A DNA stretch of 64,000 nucleotides from the NCBI GenBank assembly GCA_029747015.1, contig JAKOGI010000055.1, positions 1,217,501 through 1,281,500 on the forward strand, read 5' to 3'. Positions 31,973 to 41,893 of the stretch are shown here, piece by piece. The notes beneath the pieces are model-generated. The model was not told the origin of the DNA and did no database searches. It was given only the letters and a program-made list of their open reading frames with translations. Each line of letters starts with the position of its first letter. Within the stretch, counting starts at the first letter, position 1. Origin of the DNA: Carnegiea gigantea. Taxonomy: Eukaryota > Streptophyta > Magnoliopsida > Caryophyllales > Cactaceae. A program made the position numbers and the translations under genes.

Positions 31973-32153
31973 GGCACGGTCGTGCAGCTAGGCACTGGGG
32001 AACCGTGCGTGAATGCTGCCTTGCAGAATGCAGAAAAACAAGGGTGGCACGATCGTGCTTGGGAGCATGGGGGCACCGTGCTGTGTCTCGACTTGAAGAT
32101 TTCTGGAAAATGAATATGGCACGGTCGTGTGGTATGGCACGGGGGCACCGTGC
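31973..32153 (-). repeat. Element C leader inverted-repeat array (3 units)
   Basis: Units start near 31973, 32045 and 32118 (plus-strand GGCACGGTCGTGC, GGCACGATCGTGC, GGCACGGTCGTGT), each with a GGCAC..CCGTGC partner. Same spacing as family 1. Confidence 0.9.
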
Positions 32154-32238
32154 GAAATCTCTGGCCTGTGGACACTGGATGTTCACGGTTTTTTTTTTAA
32201 TGTATCTGGGTGTGATGTGGGTCACTTTAAAAGCCTTG

Positions 32239-32250
32239 TCTCTGATACCA
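32239..32250 (-). other. Element C primer binding site (one mismatch to iMet)
   Basis: TGGTATCAGAGA on the minus strand; the last base differs from the TGGTATCAGAGC of the other copies. Confidence 0.85.
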
Positions 32251-32252
32251 AT

Positions 32253-33432
32253 TGATGTATATGTGGGTGGTAAGTGAACCAAATCAAACTCAAATAAACC
32301 CAAATAAGAATTGAACCAAAGTAAAGAGAAAATGGAAGGTTGATTGAGGGGGAATGAAAATAATGGCAAAACAGAACAAAGGATAAACAAGACCTTGCAC
32401 TTGAGATAATCCTTCGCGGAGCCACTCAAGCACTTGATCTTGGGCAAATCCTCTCGTCTTCACCAAGGAATCACTCCAATTGGAAAAGAAAAGAGAACCT
32501 AGAACACCCCTTGAACTTGCCAAAATTCAAGATATAGAACTAGGGATTTTTTTTTGACACAAATGAGAATCGCTCTCAAGGTGTTTGTACTACTCTTGGA
32601 AAAGCTTACAACTCTGAATTGAGAAACACTTCACACCCCCACTATATATAGGCAACAACAAGACAAGCAAAAGACACAAACTCCTAGCAATTTAAAGTTA
32701 GGAAATTAAAAAGACTTAGAAAAAATAAAAAGACACAACTTAAAGGAATGGGGGGGTTACAATGAACATTCTAGACTTCCTATCAGCTGAAGAAATCCAT
32801 CCAAGTCGTGCATGATGTCAGCAAGGTGATGTCATGTAACCTATGTCTCTTCATTTGCCCAGTATTAACTCCATGCAGCAGCCTTCACTTCAACTGAGCA
32901 TAACTCTCAGCGCACACGTCCAAATCAGGTGATTCTGGGCTTGTTAGAAAGCCCGGGAAATGGATTTTCCAGAATGGGCTCATTTGCCCAATTTCGATAA
33001 GTACATCAAAAGTTATGGTCTGAACATTACACCTATATCAGAACTGGACTGGAACAGGACATGTCTTCTTTGAGTAATATTTAGCCCAACCAAACGACGT
33101 CAAAATTAAACATAATTGGGCTTGTTTGAAAGCTGAGATATTAAGCTTCAAGACCATGTGGAGCCTCAAGTTATGGGTCCACTTGAGCTAGTCCAAAAAT
33201 GAGCACAAAGAAAATTACCTTCCGACGGGATGAATCGGGCACCAATTCTTCCGGAAGGAATATGAGTCTTATCCAGATTTTCGCCACTTGATTGACTTCT
33301 TCATGGTGTCTAAAGTCCTTGAACTCACATAATAAGAGAAAATATGAGAGTTCCCATGTACGCTCTTGTTTGACACTTTTCTTCTTGGAAGTTGACCTTA
33401 AATAAAAATGATGCATATGGGAATATGCATCA
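32253..33432 (-). repeat. Element C 5' LTR (1,180 bp)
   Basis: Sense start TGATGCATAT-TCCC-ATATGCATCA is a perfect 10-bp palindrome. TATA-like TATATATA at 32643-32650. Confidence 0.95.
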
Positions 33433-34679
33433 CTTTTGCAAGTCGAATTGGAACCCGAAAAGAAAAGGCAATTAGAGTTAAAGCTAGATCATAAGTTTGG
33501 CTAGTTTCTTCGTTTATAGCCACACATTCCGTTCCCTTGCCCTTGTTTTAAGGAATTTATTTTTTTTTATGGAAGCCCTTTGTGGGGGAAATTGGAGCCT
33601 CAAATGAAAAGAGAACTTGAGTTATAGTTAGTTCTCATGTTCGGCTTACTTCCTAATTTATAGCCACATCTTTCGCTCCCCTGCACTCATTGTATGGCAA
33701 TTGCTTCCCCTTGGTACGAACCCCTTATAGGTGAAATTTAAGCCCCAATGAAAAGACAACTAGAGTTAGGGTGAGCCCCTATGTTTGACTTAGTTCTATA
33801 CTTATGGCCACACATTCCGTTTCATTGCACAGATTTCAGGGCAACTTGTTTCCACGTGGCGAGAGTACTTTCTATGTGAAATTGGAACCCTCCTGGGAGA
33901 GACAACTAGGGTTAAAGTTAGTTCTTAAGTTTGGCAAGTTTATTTATCTGTAGTCACACCTTTTGTTCACTTGCACTTGTTGTAGGGCATTTATTTTCTC
34001 TTGGTAGGAGGTCTTCATGAGTGAAAATGGACCCCCCAAATGAAAGCACAACTGGAGTTAAAGTTAGTTCTCAAGTTTGGCTTACGTCTTGATTTGTAGC
34101 CATATCTTTTGTTTCCTTCCACTTGTTTTAGGATATTTGTTTCCGCTTGGTAGAGCTCGTTGTTGTGGGTGAAGTTACTGCCCCAAATGAGCGAATCATT
34201 AGATTCAAATTTAGTTCATACATTCGGCTTGTTACTTTACTCGCCACCACCTTTTGTTCCCTTATACTGGTTCCAAGCCGTTTGTTTTCTCTTGATAAGA
34301 GCTCTTTGTGGAAAAAATTACTGTCGAAACGAAAAGAAACTGGTTTTAAAGCTAGTTTTCTGTTTGGTTTAGTTCATTATTTATAGCCTAGTCTGTCGGT
34401 GTTTGTTTGTAGTCGGATCTATTTAGAAGAGTGAACGACCCATATGGGGGCGGGCTCTTCCCAGGTGAAGTTTGAGCCACAAAAGAAAAGAAAGCTATGG
34501 TTAAGTTTAGCTCCTAAATTTATCTTACTTCTTGATTTGTAGCCAAACATTTCATTACATGGCACTCATCTTAGGGCATTTATCTCCTCGCGCTCGGGGC
34601 TCTTTGTGGCTATAGTAAGGGCCTACACGAAAAGAAAAGCAGAGTTGTTATTGATTCTTTGGTTTGGCCTGGTTCTTGA
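33433..34679. repeat. Satellite block S3
   Basis: Resumes in monomer f (TTTTGCAAGTCGAATTGGAA) and runs g to m and through monomer a to GGTTCTTGA. The monomer-l mark GAGCTC.TTGTTGTGG lies at 34155, one higher-order period after the one in S1 once B and C are removed. No gene. Confidence 0.92.
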
Positions 34680-36487
34680 TGATGTATATGTGGGTGGTAA
34701 GTGAACCAAATCAAACTCAAGTAAACCCAAATAAGAATTGAACCAAAGTAAAGAGAAAATGGAAGGTTGATTGAGGTGGAATGAAAATAATAGCAAAACA
34801 GAACAAAGGATAAACAAGACCTTGCACTTGAGATAATCCTTCGCGGAGCCACTCAAGGACTTGATCTTGGGCAAATCCTCTCGTCTTCACCAAGGAATCA
34901 CTCCAATTGGAAAAGAAAAGAGAACCTAGAACACCACTTGAACTTGCCAAAATTCAAGATATAGAACTAGGGATTTGGAATACTTTTGAGAATCACACTC
35001 AAAGGTAATTGTATTTCACTTGGGAAAGCTTACAACTCTGAATAATGAAATGCAACTACATAACCCACCTATTTATAGGCTAAACAAAGACAACCAAAAG
35101 ACTTAAAAACTCCTAGCAATTAAAACTAGAAAATTGAAAAGGCTTGGAAAATGGAAAAGACTCAACATAAAGGGGTGGGGGAGGTTACAAAGAATATTCT
35201 AGGCTTCCAATCAGCTGAAAACATCCATCTAGAACACTCCAAGTCGTGCATGATGTCATCCACATGATGTCATGTAACCAAAGTCTCTTCATTTGCCCAG
35301 CATTTAATCCTTGCAGCAGCCTCCACTTCAACTGAGCATAACTCTCAGCACACACGTCCAAATCAGGTGATTCTGGGCTTGTTGGAAAGCCCTAGAAATA
35401 TATTTTGCAGAATGGGCTCATTTGCTCAATTTCGATAAGTAGATCGAAAGTTACGGACTGAACATTACACCTATATCAGAACTGGACTGGAGCAGGACAT
35501 GTCTTCTTTGACTAATATTTAGCCCAACCAAACGACGTCCAAATTAAACATAATTGGGCTTGTTTGAAAGCTGAGATCTTAAACTTCAAAACCATGTAGA
35601 GCCTCAAGTTGTGGGACCACTTTAGTTAGGCCAAAAGTGCACACAAAAAAAAAATTACCTTCCGCAGGGATGAATTGAGAAACACTTCACACCCCCACTA
35701 TATATAGGCAACAACAAGACAAGCAAAAGACACAAACTCCTAACAATTTAAAGCTAGAAAATTGAAAAGACTTAGGAAAAAATAAAAAGACACAACTTAA
35801 AGGAATGGGGGAGGTTACAATGAACATTCTAGACTTCCTATCAGCTGAATAAATCCATCCAAGTCGTGCATGATGTCAGCAAGGTGATGTCATGTAACCT
35901 ATGTCTCTTCATTTGCCCAGCATTAACTCCATGCAGCAGCCTTCAATTCAACTGAGCATAACTCTCAGCACACACGTCCAAATCAGGTGATTCTGGGCTT
36001 GTTGGAAATCCCTAGAAATCTATTTTCCAGAATGGGCTCATTGGCTCAATTTGAATAAGTAGATCAAAAGTTATGGTCCGAACATTACACCTATATCAGA
36101 ACTGGACTGGAGCAGGACATGTCTTCTTTGAGTAATATTTAGCCCAACCAAACGACGTCCAAATTAAACATAATTGGGCTTGTTTGAAAGCTGAGATCTT
36201 AAACTTCAAAACCATGTGGAGCCTCAACTTGTGGGACCACTTTAGTTAGGCCAAAAGTGCACACAAAAATCGGGAAAATTCGGGTTGAAGGCGGCATTAC
36301 CTCTTCGGGCATGAACGCCAATTTCCGGCAAAGTTTTGCAACTTCTTTGACTTCTTCATGGTGTCTAAAGTCCTTGAACTCACATAATAAGAGAAAACAT
36401 GAGAGTTCCCATGCACGCTCTTGTTTGACACTTTTCTTCTTGGAAGTTAACCTTAAATAAAAATGATGCATATGGGAATATGCATCA
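34680..36487 (-). mobile_element. Element D: solo, internally duplicated, chimeric family-2 LTR
   Basis: Flanked by CTTGA (34675-34679 and 36488-36492), one LTR start and one LTR end, no interior. It is 1,808 bp where family-2 LTRs are about 1.12-1.18 kb. The middle segment is present twice: 35041 to about 35667 and about 35668 to 36280. The first copy has its own TATTTATAGG core and differs in detail. The join AGGGATG/AATTGAGAAAC lies at the short shared word TGAAT. Near 36270-36350 the text switches to a family-1 version (GGCATTACCTCTTCGGGCATGA) and back to family 2. It formed by LTR-LTR recombination plus at least one template switch or unequal exchange. Confidence 0.9.
36199..36471 (-). 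pseudogene. Element D chimeric LTR-encoded tail frame (90 codons)
   Basis: Starts as the family-2 tail (MHHFYLRLTSKKKSVKQERA, CEFKDFRHHEEV) and continues as the family-1 tail (EVAKLCRKLAFMPEEVMPP to APHGFEV) without a break. It has no gag in front, so it would not be translated as a tail. It is useful as proof that the two LTR families recombined in frame. Confidence 0.75.
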
Positions 36488-38153
36488 CTTGATTTGTGGC
36501 TACCGCTTTCATTACATTACACTTGTTTTAGGTGACTTGATTTTGCCTGATGCGAGCTACTTATGGGAGAAATCAGGGGCCCTAAATAAAAAGACAACTA
36601 GAGCGAAGGTTAGTTGTTAGGTTTGGGTTGGCTCTTGATCTACATAGCCACATCCTTCATTGTGCTGCACTCATTTTAGAGCATTCGCTTCCACTGGTAG
36701 GAGCCTTTGTGAGTCGAATTGGAACTGGAAAAGAAAAGGCAACTAGAATTAAAGTTAGTTCATAAGTTTGGCTAGTTTCTTTATTTGTAGCCACACCTTT
36801 TATTCCCTTGAACTTACTTTGGGACATTCTTTCACTTTTAGAGGGAGCCCTTGTTTTGATGAAATTAGAGCAAATGAAATGATAAATAGAGCTATTATTA
36901 GTTCTTTAGTTTGGTCTAGTTCCTGATTTGTGGCTACCGCTTTCATTCCATTGCACTTATTTCATTAGGCAATTTGATTTCGGTTGATGGGAGCTCTTTA
37001 TGGGTGAAATTGCTGCTCCAACTGAAAAGGCAACTTGAGCGAAACTTAGTTCTTAACTTTGGGTTGGTTCTTCATATATAGCCACACCTTTCATTTCATT
37101 GAACTCATTTTAGAGCATTTGTTTCCATTAGTGGGAGACTTTTGCAAGTCAAATTGGAACCCGAAAAGAGAAGGCAATTAGAGTTAGAGTTAGAGTTAGA
37201 TCATAAGTTTGGCTAGTTTCTTCATTTGTAGCCACACATTCGGCTCCCTTGCTCTTATTTTAAGGAATTTATTTGCTTTTTATGGAAGCCCTTCGTGGGG
37301 GAAATCGGTGCCCCAAATGAAAAGAGAACTAGTGTTATAGTTAGTTCTCATGTTTGGCTTACTTTTTGATTTATAGCCACATCTTTCGTCCCCTTGCACT
37401 CATTGTATGATATTTGTTTCCCCTTGGTTCGAAGCCCTGGCCGGGGAAATTTAAGCCCTAATGAAAAGACAACTAGAGTTAAAGTGAGCTCCTATGTTTG
37501 ACTTAGTTCTATACTTTTGGCCACATGTTCAGTTTCATTGCACAGATTTTAGGGCAATTTCTTTCCACTTGGCGGGAGTACTCTCTGCGTGTAATTGGAA
37601 CCCTCAAAGGAAAGACAACTAGAGTTAAAGTTAGCTCTTAAGTTAGGCTAGTTTATTCATCTGTAGTCACACCTCTCGTTTGCTTGCACTTGTTGCAGGG
37701 CATTTATTTTCTCTTGGCAGGCGGTCTTTGTGGGTGAAAATGGAGCCCCAAAATGAAAGCACGACTAGAGTTAAAGTTAGTTCTCAAGTTTAGCTTACTT
37801 CTTGATTTGTAGCCATATCTTTTGTTTCCTTGCACCCGTTTTAGGATATTTGTTTCCGCTTGGTGGAGCTCTTTGTTGTGGGTGAAGTTAGTGCCCCAAA
37901 TGAGCGAATAATTCGATTCAAAGTTAGTTCATACATTCGGCCTGTTTCTTTACTCGCCACCACCTTTTGTTCCCTTGTACAGGTTCTAAGTTGTTTGTTT
38001 TCTCTTGACAAGAGCGCTTTGTGGACAAAATTGCAGTCGAAGTGAAAAGAGAACTTGTTTTAAAGCTAAGTTTGTGTTCGGTTTTGTTCATTATTTATAG
38101 CCTTGTCTTTCGGTGTTTGTTTGTAGCAATATCTATTCAGAAGAGGGAACGAC
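36488..38153. repeat. Satellite block S4
   Basis: Starts at monomer b (GATTTGTGGCTACCGCTTTC) and runs to the middle of monomer m (AAGAGGGAACGAC). It holds 11 full monomers. Near 37183 the word GTTAGA is locally repeated. No gene. Confidence 0.92.
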
Positions 38154-39277
38154 TGACGTATATGTGGGGGGGTAAGTGCTCCAAATCAAACTCAAATAAA
38201 CCCAAATAAGAATTGAACCAAAGTAAAGAGAAAATGGAAGGTTGATTGAGGTGGAATGAAAATAATAGCAAAACAGAACAAAGGATAAACAAGACCTTAC
38301 ACTTGAGATAATCCTTCGCGGAGCCACTCAAGGACTTGATCTTGGGCAAATCCTCTCGTCTTCACCAAGGAATCACTCCAATTGGAAAAGAAAAGAGAAC
38401 CTAGAACACCACTTGAACTTGCCAAAATTCAAGATATAGAACTAGGGATTTGGAATACTTTTGAGAATCACACTCAAAGGTAATTGTATTTCACTTGGAA
38501 AAGCTTACAACTCTGAATTAGAAACACTTCACACCCCCACTATATATAGGCAACAACAAGACAAGCAAAAGACACAAACTCCTAACAATTTAAAGCTAGA
38601 AAATTGAAAAGACTTAGGAAAAATAAAAAGACACAACTTAAAGGAATGGGGGAGGTTACAATGAACATTCTAGACTTCCTATCAGCTGAAGAAATCCATC
38701 CAAGTCGTGCATGATGTCAGCAAGGTGATGTCATGTAACCTATGTCTCTTCATTTGCCCAGCATTAACTCCATGCAGCAGCCTTCACTTCAACTGAGCAT
38801 AACTCTCAGCACACACGTCCAAATCAGGTGATTCTGGGGCTTGTTGGAAAGCCCTGGAAATCTATTTTCCAGAATGGGCTCATTTGCTCAATTTAGATAA
38901 GTAGATCAAAAGTTATGGTCCGAACATTACACCTATATCAGAACTGGACTGGAGCAGGACATGTCTTCTTTGAGTAATATTTAGCCCAACCAAACGACGT
39001 CCAAATTAAACATAATTGGGCTTGTTTGAAAGCTGAGATCTTAAACTTCAAAACCATGTGGAGCCTCAACTTGTGGGAATCAGGCACCAATTCTTCCGGA
39101 AGGAATATGAGTTTTATCCAGATTTTTGCCACTTGCTTGACTTCTTCATGGTGTCTAAAGTCCTTCAACTCACATAATAAGAGAAAATATGAGAGTTCCC
39201 ATGCACGCTCTTGTTTGACACTTTTCTTCTTGGAAGTTGACCTTAAATAAAAATGATGCATATGGGAATATGCATCA
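38154..39277 (-). repeat. Element E 3' LTR (1,124 bp)
   Basis: Outer end TGACGTATATG is one base off TGATG. TATA-like TATATATAGG near 38541. The gag-like frame overlaps 38938-39277. Confidence 0.95.
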
Positions 39278-40410
39278 TACTCCCCGGGTGGTTTTGAGTT
39301 TGTCCTCAAACTCAAAGGGTTAGCAAGCCTCTCAAGAAAGGGGTCACGCTCACAATATGGGAGCTTTTGGGGAAGGAGGTCACAGGGCATCACCTCTAGA
39401 GAGATATAGAAGAGGGTGAGGGGAGGATGATAAAACGGGTCATACCTGGTGAGGAGAAGAGGCGGAAGTGAGAAATCTTCTTTGGGGGCAAGGGTTTGGG
39501 AAGGATGAATGAGGGGTAAGGCTTGTCGGTCCTTTTGTGGTTTAAGGGGTTGGGAAGGTTGAATAGGGGTTAAGGTGAATTCTTCTTGGGTCAAGAGTTG
39601 CTCAACTTCTTCAATAACCCCACATGCCTCCAACTCGGGTGCTTGGAGTTCGGTAGGGCGTACTTCTTGAATCAAGAGTTGTTCAAACTCTTCAGCAACC
39701 CTACATGGCTTCATCACTTCAAGGTCTTTAACTACATGCTCTTCAATTCTTGGGGTTATGCTCAAATTCACCTCATTATCTTCTTGGCACCCTTCTTGGG
39801 TGAAGGATTGCTCAATTTCTTGCACAATCTCTTCTTGCTTCAACTCGGATCTTTGGGCCTCAAGTTCAAAGGTCTCTTCATCACCACAGTCACCAAAAAC
39901 AAGAGGTAGGTCAACTAGGCTTGAAGCTTTTCCTCCAAGGATCTCTTCATCTTTGTTGGAGTTAAATTTCTCCAAATAAAATAAGGAAGTAGAGCTAGAG
40001 TTACAAGCACTCATTGGACTTCCCTTGTTGAAATGAAAGTTTTTAGAAGAGGAATTAAAGCCGTTTACCTCAAAGGAAACAAATGGATGCTTGTGTAAGT
40101 AAGAGGTTGGAGCGAAAGTATCCATTAATTTACCTCTTAACTTAGCCCATGTTGTGATCTTACTTTTCCCTCTCTTCTTCCTCTTATACTTGTATTTTTC
40201 CCACCATTCAAGTGCATGGCCTCGGAGCTTCTCGATAACCACCTTAAACTTCTCTTGCTCGTCAATATTGTAGCGAGTGAAAACTTGATCCACTTTGGAA
40301 ATCCAGTAAGGGAAATCTTCTTTTTGGCCACGAAACTTTGGAGTTTCAAGGATGACCATCTCCTTTTCAATCAAAGCAATCTCTTTTCGCAAGTTCCCAA
40401 GAGAAATCAT
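38938..40410 (-). CDS. gag: Element E Gag-like protein, 490 aa, intact, last 113 codons inside LTR
   Basis: Start MISLGNLRKEIALIEKEM, a short coiled coil. Residues about 27-100 form a retrotransposon gag core (FPYWISKVDQVFTRYN, LRGHALEWWEKYKYKRKKRG, TTWAKLRGKLMDTFAP). Residues about 165-260 are acidic and Gln-rich with repeated QEE/EEVEQLL words. About 260-310 are proline-rich (LTPIQPSQPLKPQK, LIHPSQTLAPKED). At LSLRTNSKPPGEYD the frame crosses the polypurine tract and continues inside the LTR (AYSHMHHFYLRSTSKKKS, CELKDFRHHEEVKQVAKIW, LPEELVP). There is no zinc knuckle, protease or RT. Likely role: particle protein for a parasite of family 1. The acidic middle has no family I recognise. Confidence 0.88.
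   Translation of the reverse strand: MISLGNLRKEIALIEKEMVILETPKFRGQKEDFPYWISKVDQVFTRYNIDEQEKFKVVIEKLRGHALEWWEKYKYKRKKRGKSKITTWAKLRGKLMDTFAPTSYLHKHPFVSFEVNGFNSSSKNFHFNKGSPMSACNSSSTSLFYLEKFNSNKDEEILGGKASSLVDLPLVFGDCGDEETFELEAQRSELKQEEIVQEIEQSFTQEGCQEDNEVNLSITPRIEEHVVKDLEVMKPCRVAEEFEQLLIQEVRPTELQAPELEACGVIEEVEQLLTQEEFTLTPIQPSQPLKPQKDRQALPLIHPSQTLAPKEDFSLPPLLLTRYDPFYHPPLTLFYISLEVMPCDLLPQKLPYCERDPFLERLANPLSLRTNSKPPGEYDAYSHMHHFYLRSTSKKKSVKQERAWELSYFLLLCELKDFRHHEEVKQVAKIWIKLIFLPEELVPDSHKLRLHMVLKFKISAFKQAQLCLIWTSFGWAKYYSKKTCPAPVQF
39278..39288 (-). other. Element E polypurine tract
   Basis: CCCGGGGAGTA on the minus strand; codes PGEYD in the gag-like frame. Confidence 0.8.
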
Positions 40411-40488
40411 GATGGATGAATGCTTAAGGGTTCTTTGTGGATTATGTGTTTAGGCTAGAAAAAGGCTGTTTTGGAGAAGAGGAGGGAG

Positions 40489-40669
40489 GGCACGGTCGTG
40501 CAATGGGGCACTGGGGAACCGTGCTATGCTTCGACTTGAGGAAATGCAGAAAAGTAGGGTGGTACGGTCGTGCTGGTAGGCACGGGGGCACCGTGCTGCA
40601 TCTCGACTTAAAGAGTTCTGGAAAATGAATATGGCACGGTCGTGTGGTATGGCACAGGGGCACCGTGCG
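40489..40669 (-). repeat. Element E leader inverted-repeat array (3 units)
   Basis: Units near 40489, 40561 and 40634. The last second-arm reads GGCACAGGGGCACCGTGC. Array length is 181 bases, the same as in B, C, F and G. Confidence 0.9.
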
Positions 40670-40756
40670 AAATTTCTGGCCTGTGGACACTGGATGTTCA
40701 CGGTTTTTTTTTTTTTTAATGTATTTGGGTGTGATGTGGGTCACTTTAAAACCTCT

Positions 40757-40768
40757 GCTCTGATATCA
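40757..40768 (-). other. Element E primer binding site (one mismatch to iMet)
   Basis: TGATATCAGAGC on the minus strand; one base differs from TGGTATCAGAGC. Confidence 0.85.
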
Positions 40769-40770
40769 AT

Positions 40771-41893
40771 TGATGTATATGTGGGGAGGTAAGTGATCCA
40801 AATCAAACTCAAATAAACCCAAATAAGAATTGAACCAAAGTAAAGAGAAAATGGAAGGTTGATTGAGGTGGAATGAAAATAATAGCAAAACAGAACAAAG
40901 GATAAACAAGACCTTGCACTTGAGATAATCCTTCGCGGAGCCACTCAAGGACTTGATCTTGGGCAAATCCTCTCGTCTTCACCAAGGAATCACTCCAATT
41001 GGAAAAGAAAAGAGAACCTAGAACACCACTTGAACTTGCCAAAATTCAAGATATAGAACTAGGGATTTGGAATACTTTTGAGAATCACACTCAAAGGTAA
41101 TTGTATTTCACTTGGGAAAGCTTACAACTCTGAATTGAGAAACACTTCACACCCCCACTATATATAGGCAACAACAAGACAAGCAAAAGACACAAACTCC
41201 TAACAATTTAAAGCTAGAAAATTGAAAAGACTTAGGAAAAATAAAAAGACACAACTTAAAGGAATGGGGGAGGTTACAATGAACATTCTAGACTTCCTAT
41301 CAGCTGAATAAATCCATCCAAGTCGTGCATGATGTCAGCAAGGTGATGTCATGTAACCTATGTCTCTTCATTTGCCCAGCATTAACTCTATGCAGCAGCC
41401 TTCACTTCAACTGAGCATTTCTCTCAGCTCACACGTCCAAATAAGGTGATTCTGGGCTTATTGGAAAGCCCTGGAAATCTATTTCCAGAATGGGCTCATT
41501 TGCTCAATTTGGATAAGTAGATCAAAAGTTATGGTCCGAACATTACACCTATATTAGAACTAGACTGGAGCAGGACATGTCTTCTTTGAGTAATATTTAG
41601 CCCAACCAAACGACGTCCAAATTAAACATAATTGGGCTTGTTTGAAAGCTGAGATCTTAAACTTCAAAACCATGTGGAGCCTCAAGTTGTGGGAATCGGG
41701 CACCAATTCTTTCGGAAGGAATATGAGTTTTATCCAGATTTTCGCCACTTGCTTGACTTCTTCATGGTGTCTAAAGTCCTTGAACTCACATAATAAGAGA
41801 AAATATGAGAGTTTCCATGCACGCTCTTGTTTAACACTTTTCTTCTTGGAAGTTGACCTTAAATAAAAATGATGCATATGGGAATATGCATCA
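40771..41893 (-). repeat. Element E 5' LTR (1,123 bp)
   Basis: Pairs with 38154-39277. TATATATA at 41159-41166. Sense start is the perfect palindrome TGATGCATAT-TCCC-ATATGCATCA. Confidence 0.95.

Larger units (their letters stand above)
29685..33432 (-). mobile_element. Element C: family-2 non-autonomous LTR element, 3,748 bp
   Basis: Flanked by CTTTT (29680-29684 and 33433-33437) in satellite monomer f. LTRs are about 1.18 kb; the interior is about 1.4 kb with PBS, leader array, a gag-like frame and a polypurine tract, but no protease, RT or integrase. The outer LTR sequence TGATGTATATGTGGGTGGTAAG and the leader match family 1, which suggests family-1 enzymes move it. Confidence 0.96.
38154..41893 (-). 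mobile_element. Element E: family-2 non-autonomous LTR element with intact gag-like gene, 3,740 bp
   Basis: Flanked by ACGAC (38149-38153 and 41894-41898) in monomer m. All parts are present: LTRs of 1,124 and 1,123 bp, PBS, leader array, one long frame and polypurine tract. The best-preserved family-2 copy. It lacks all enzymes. Confidence 0.97.
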
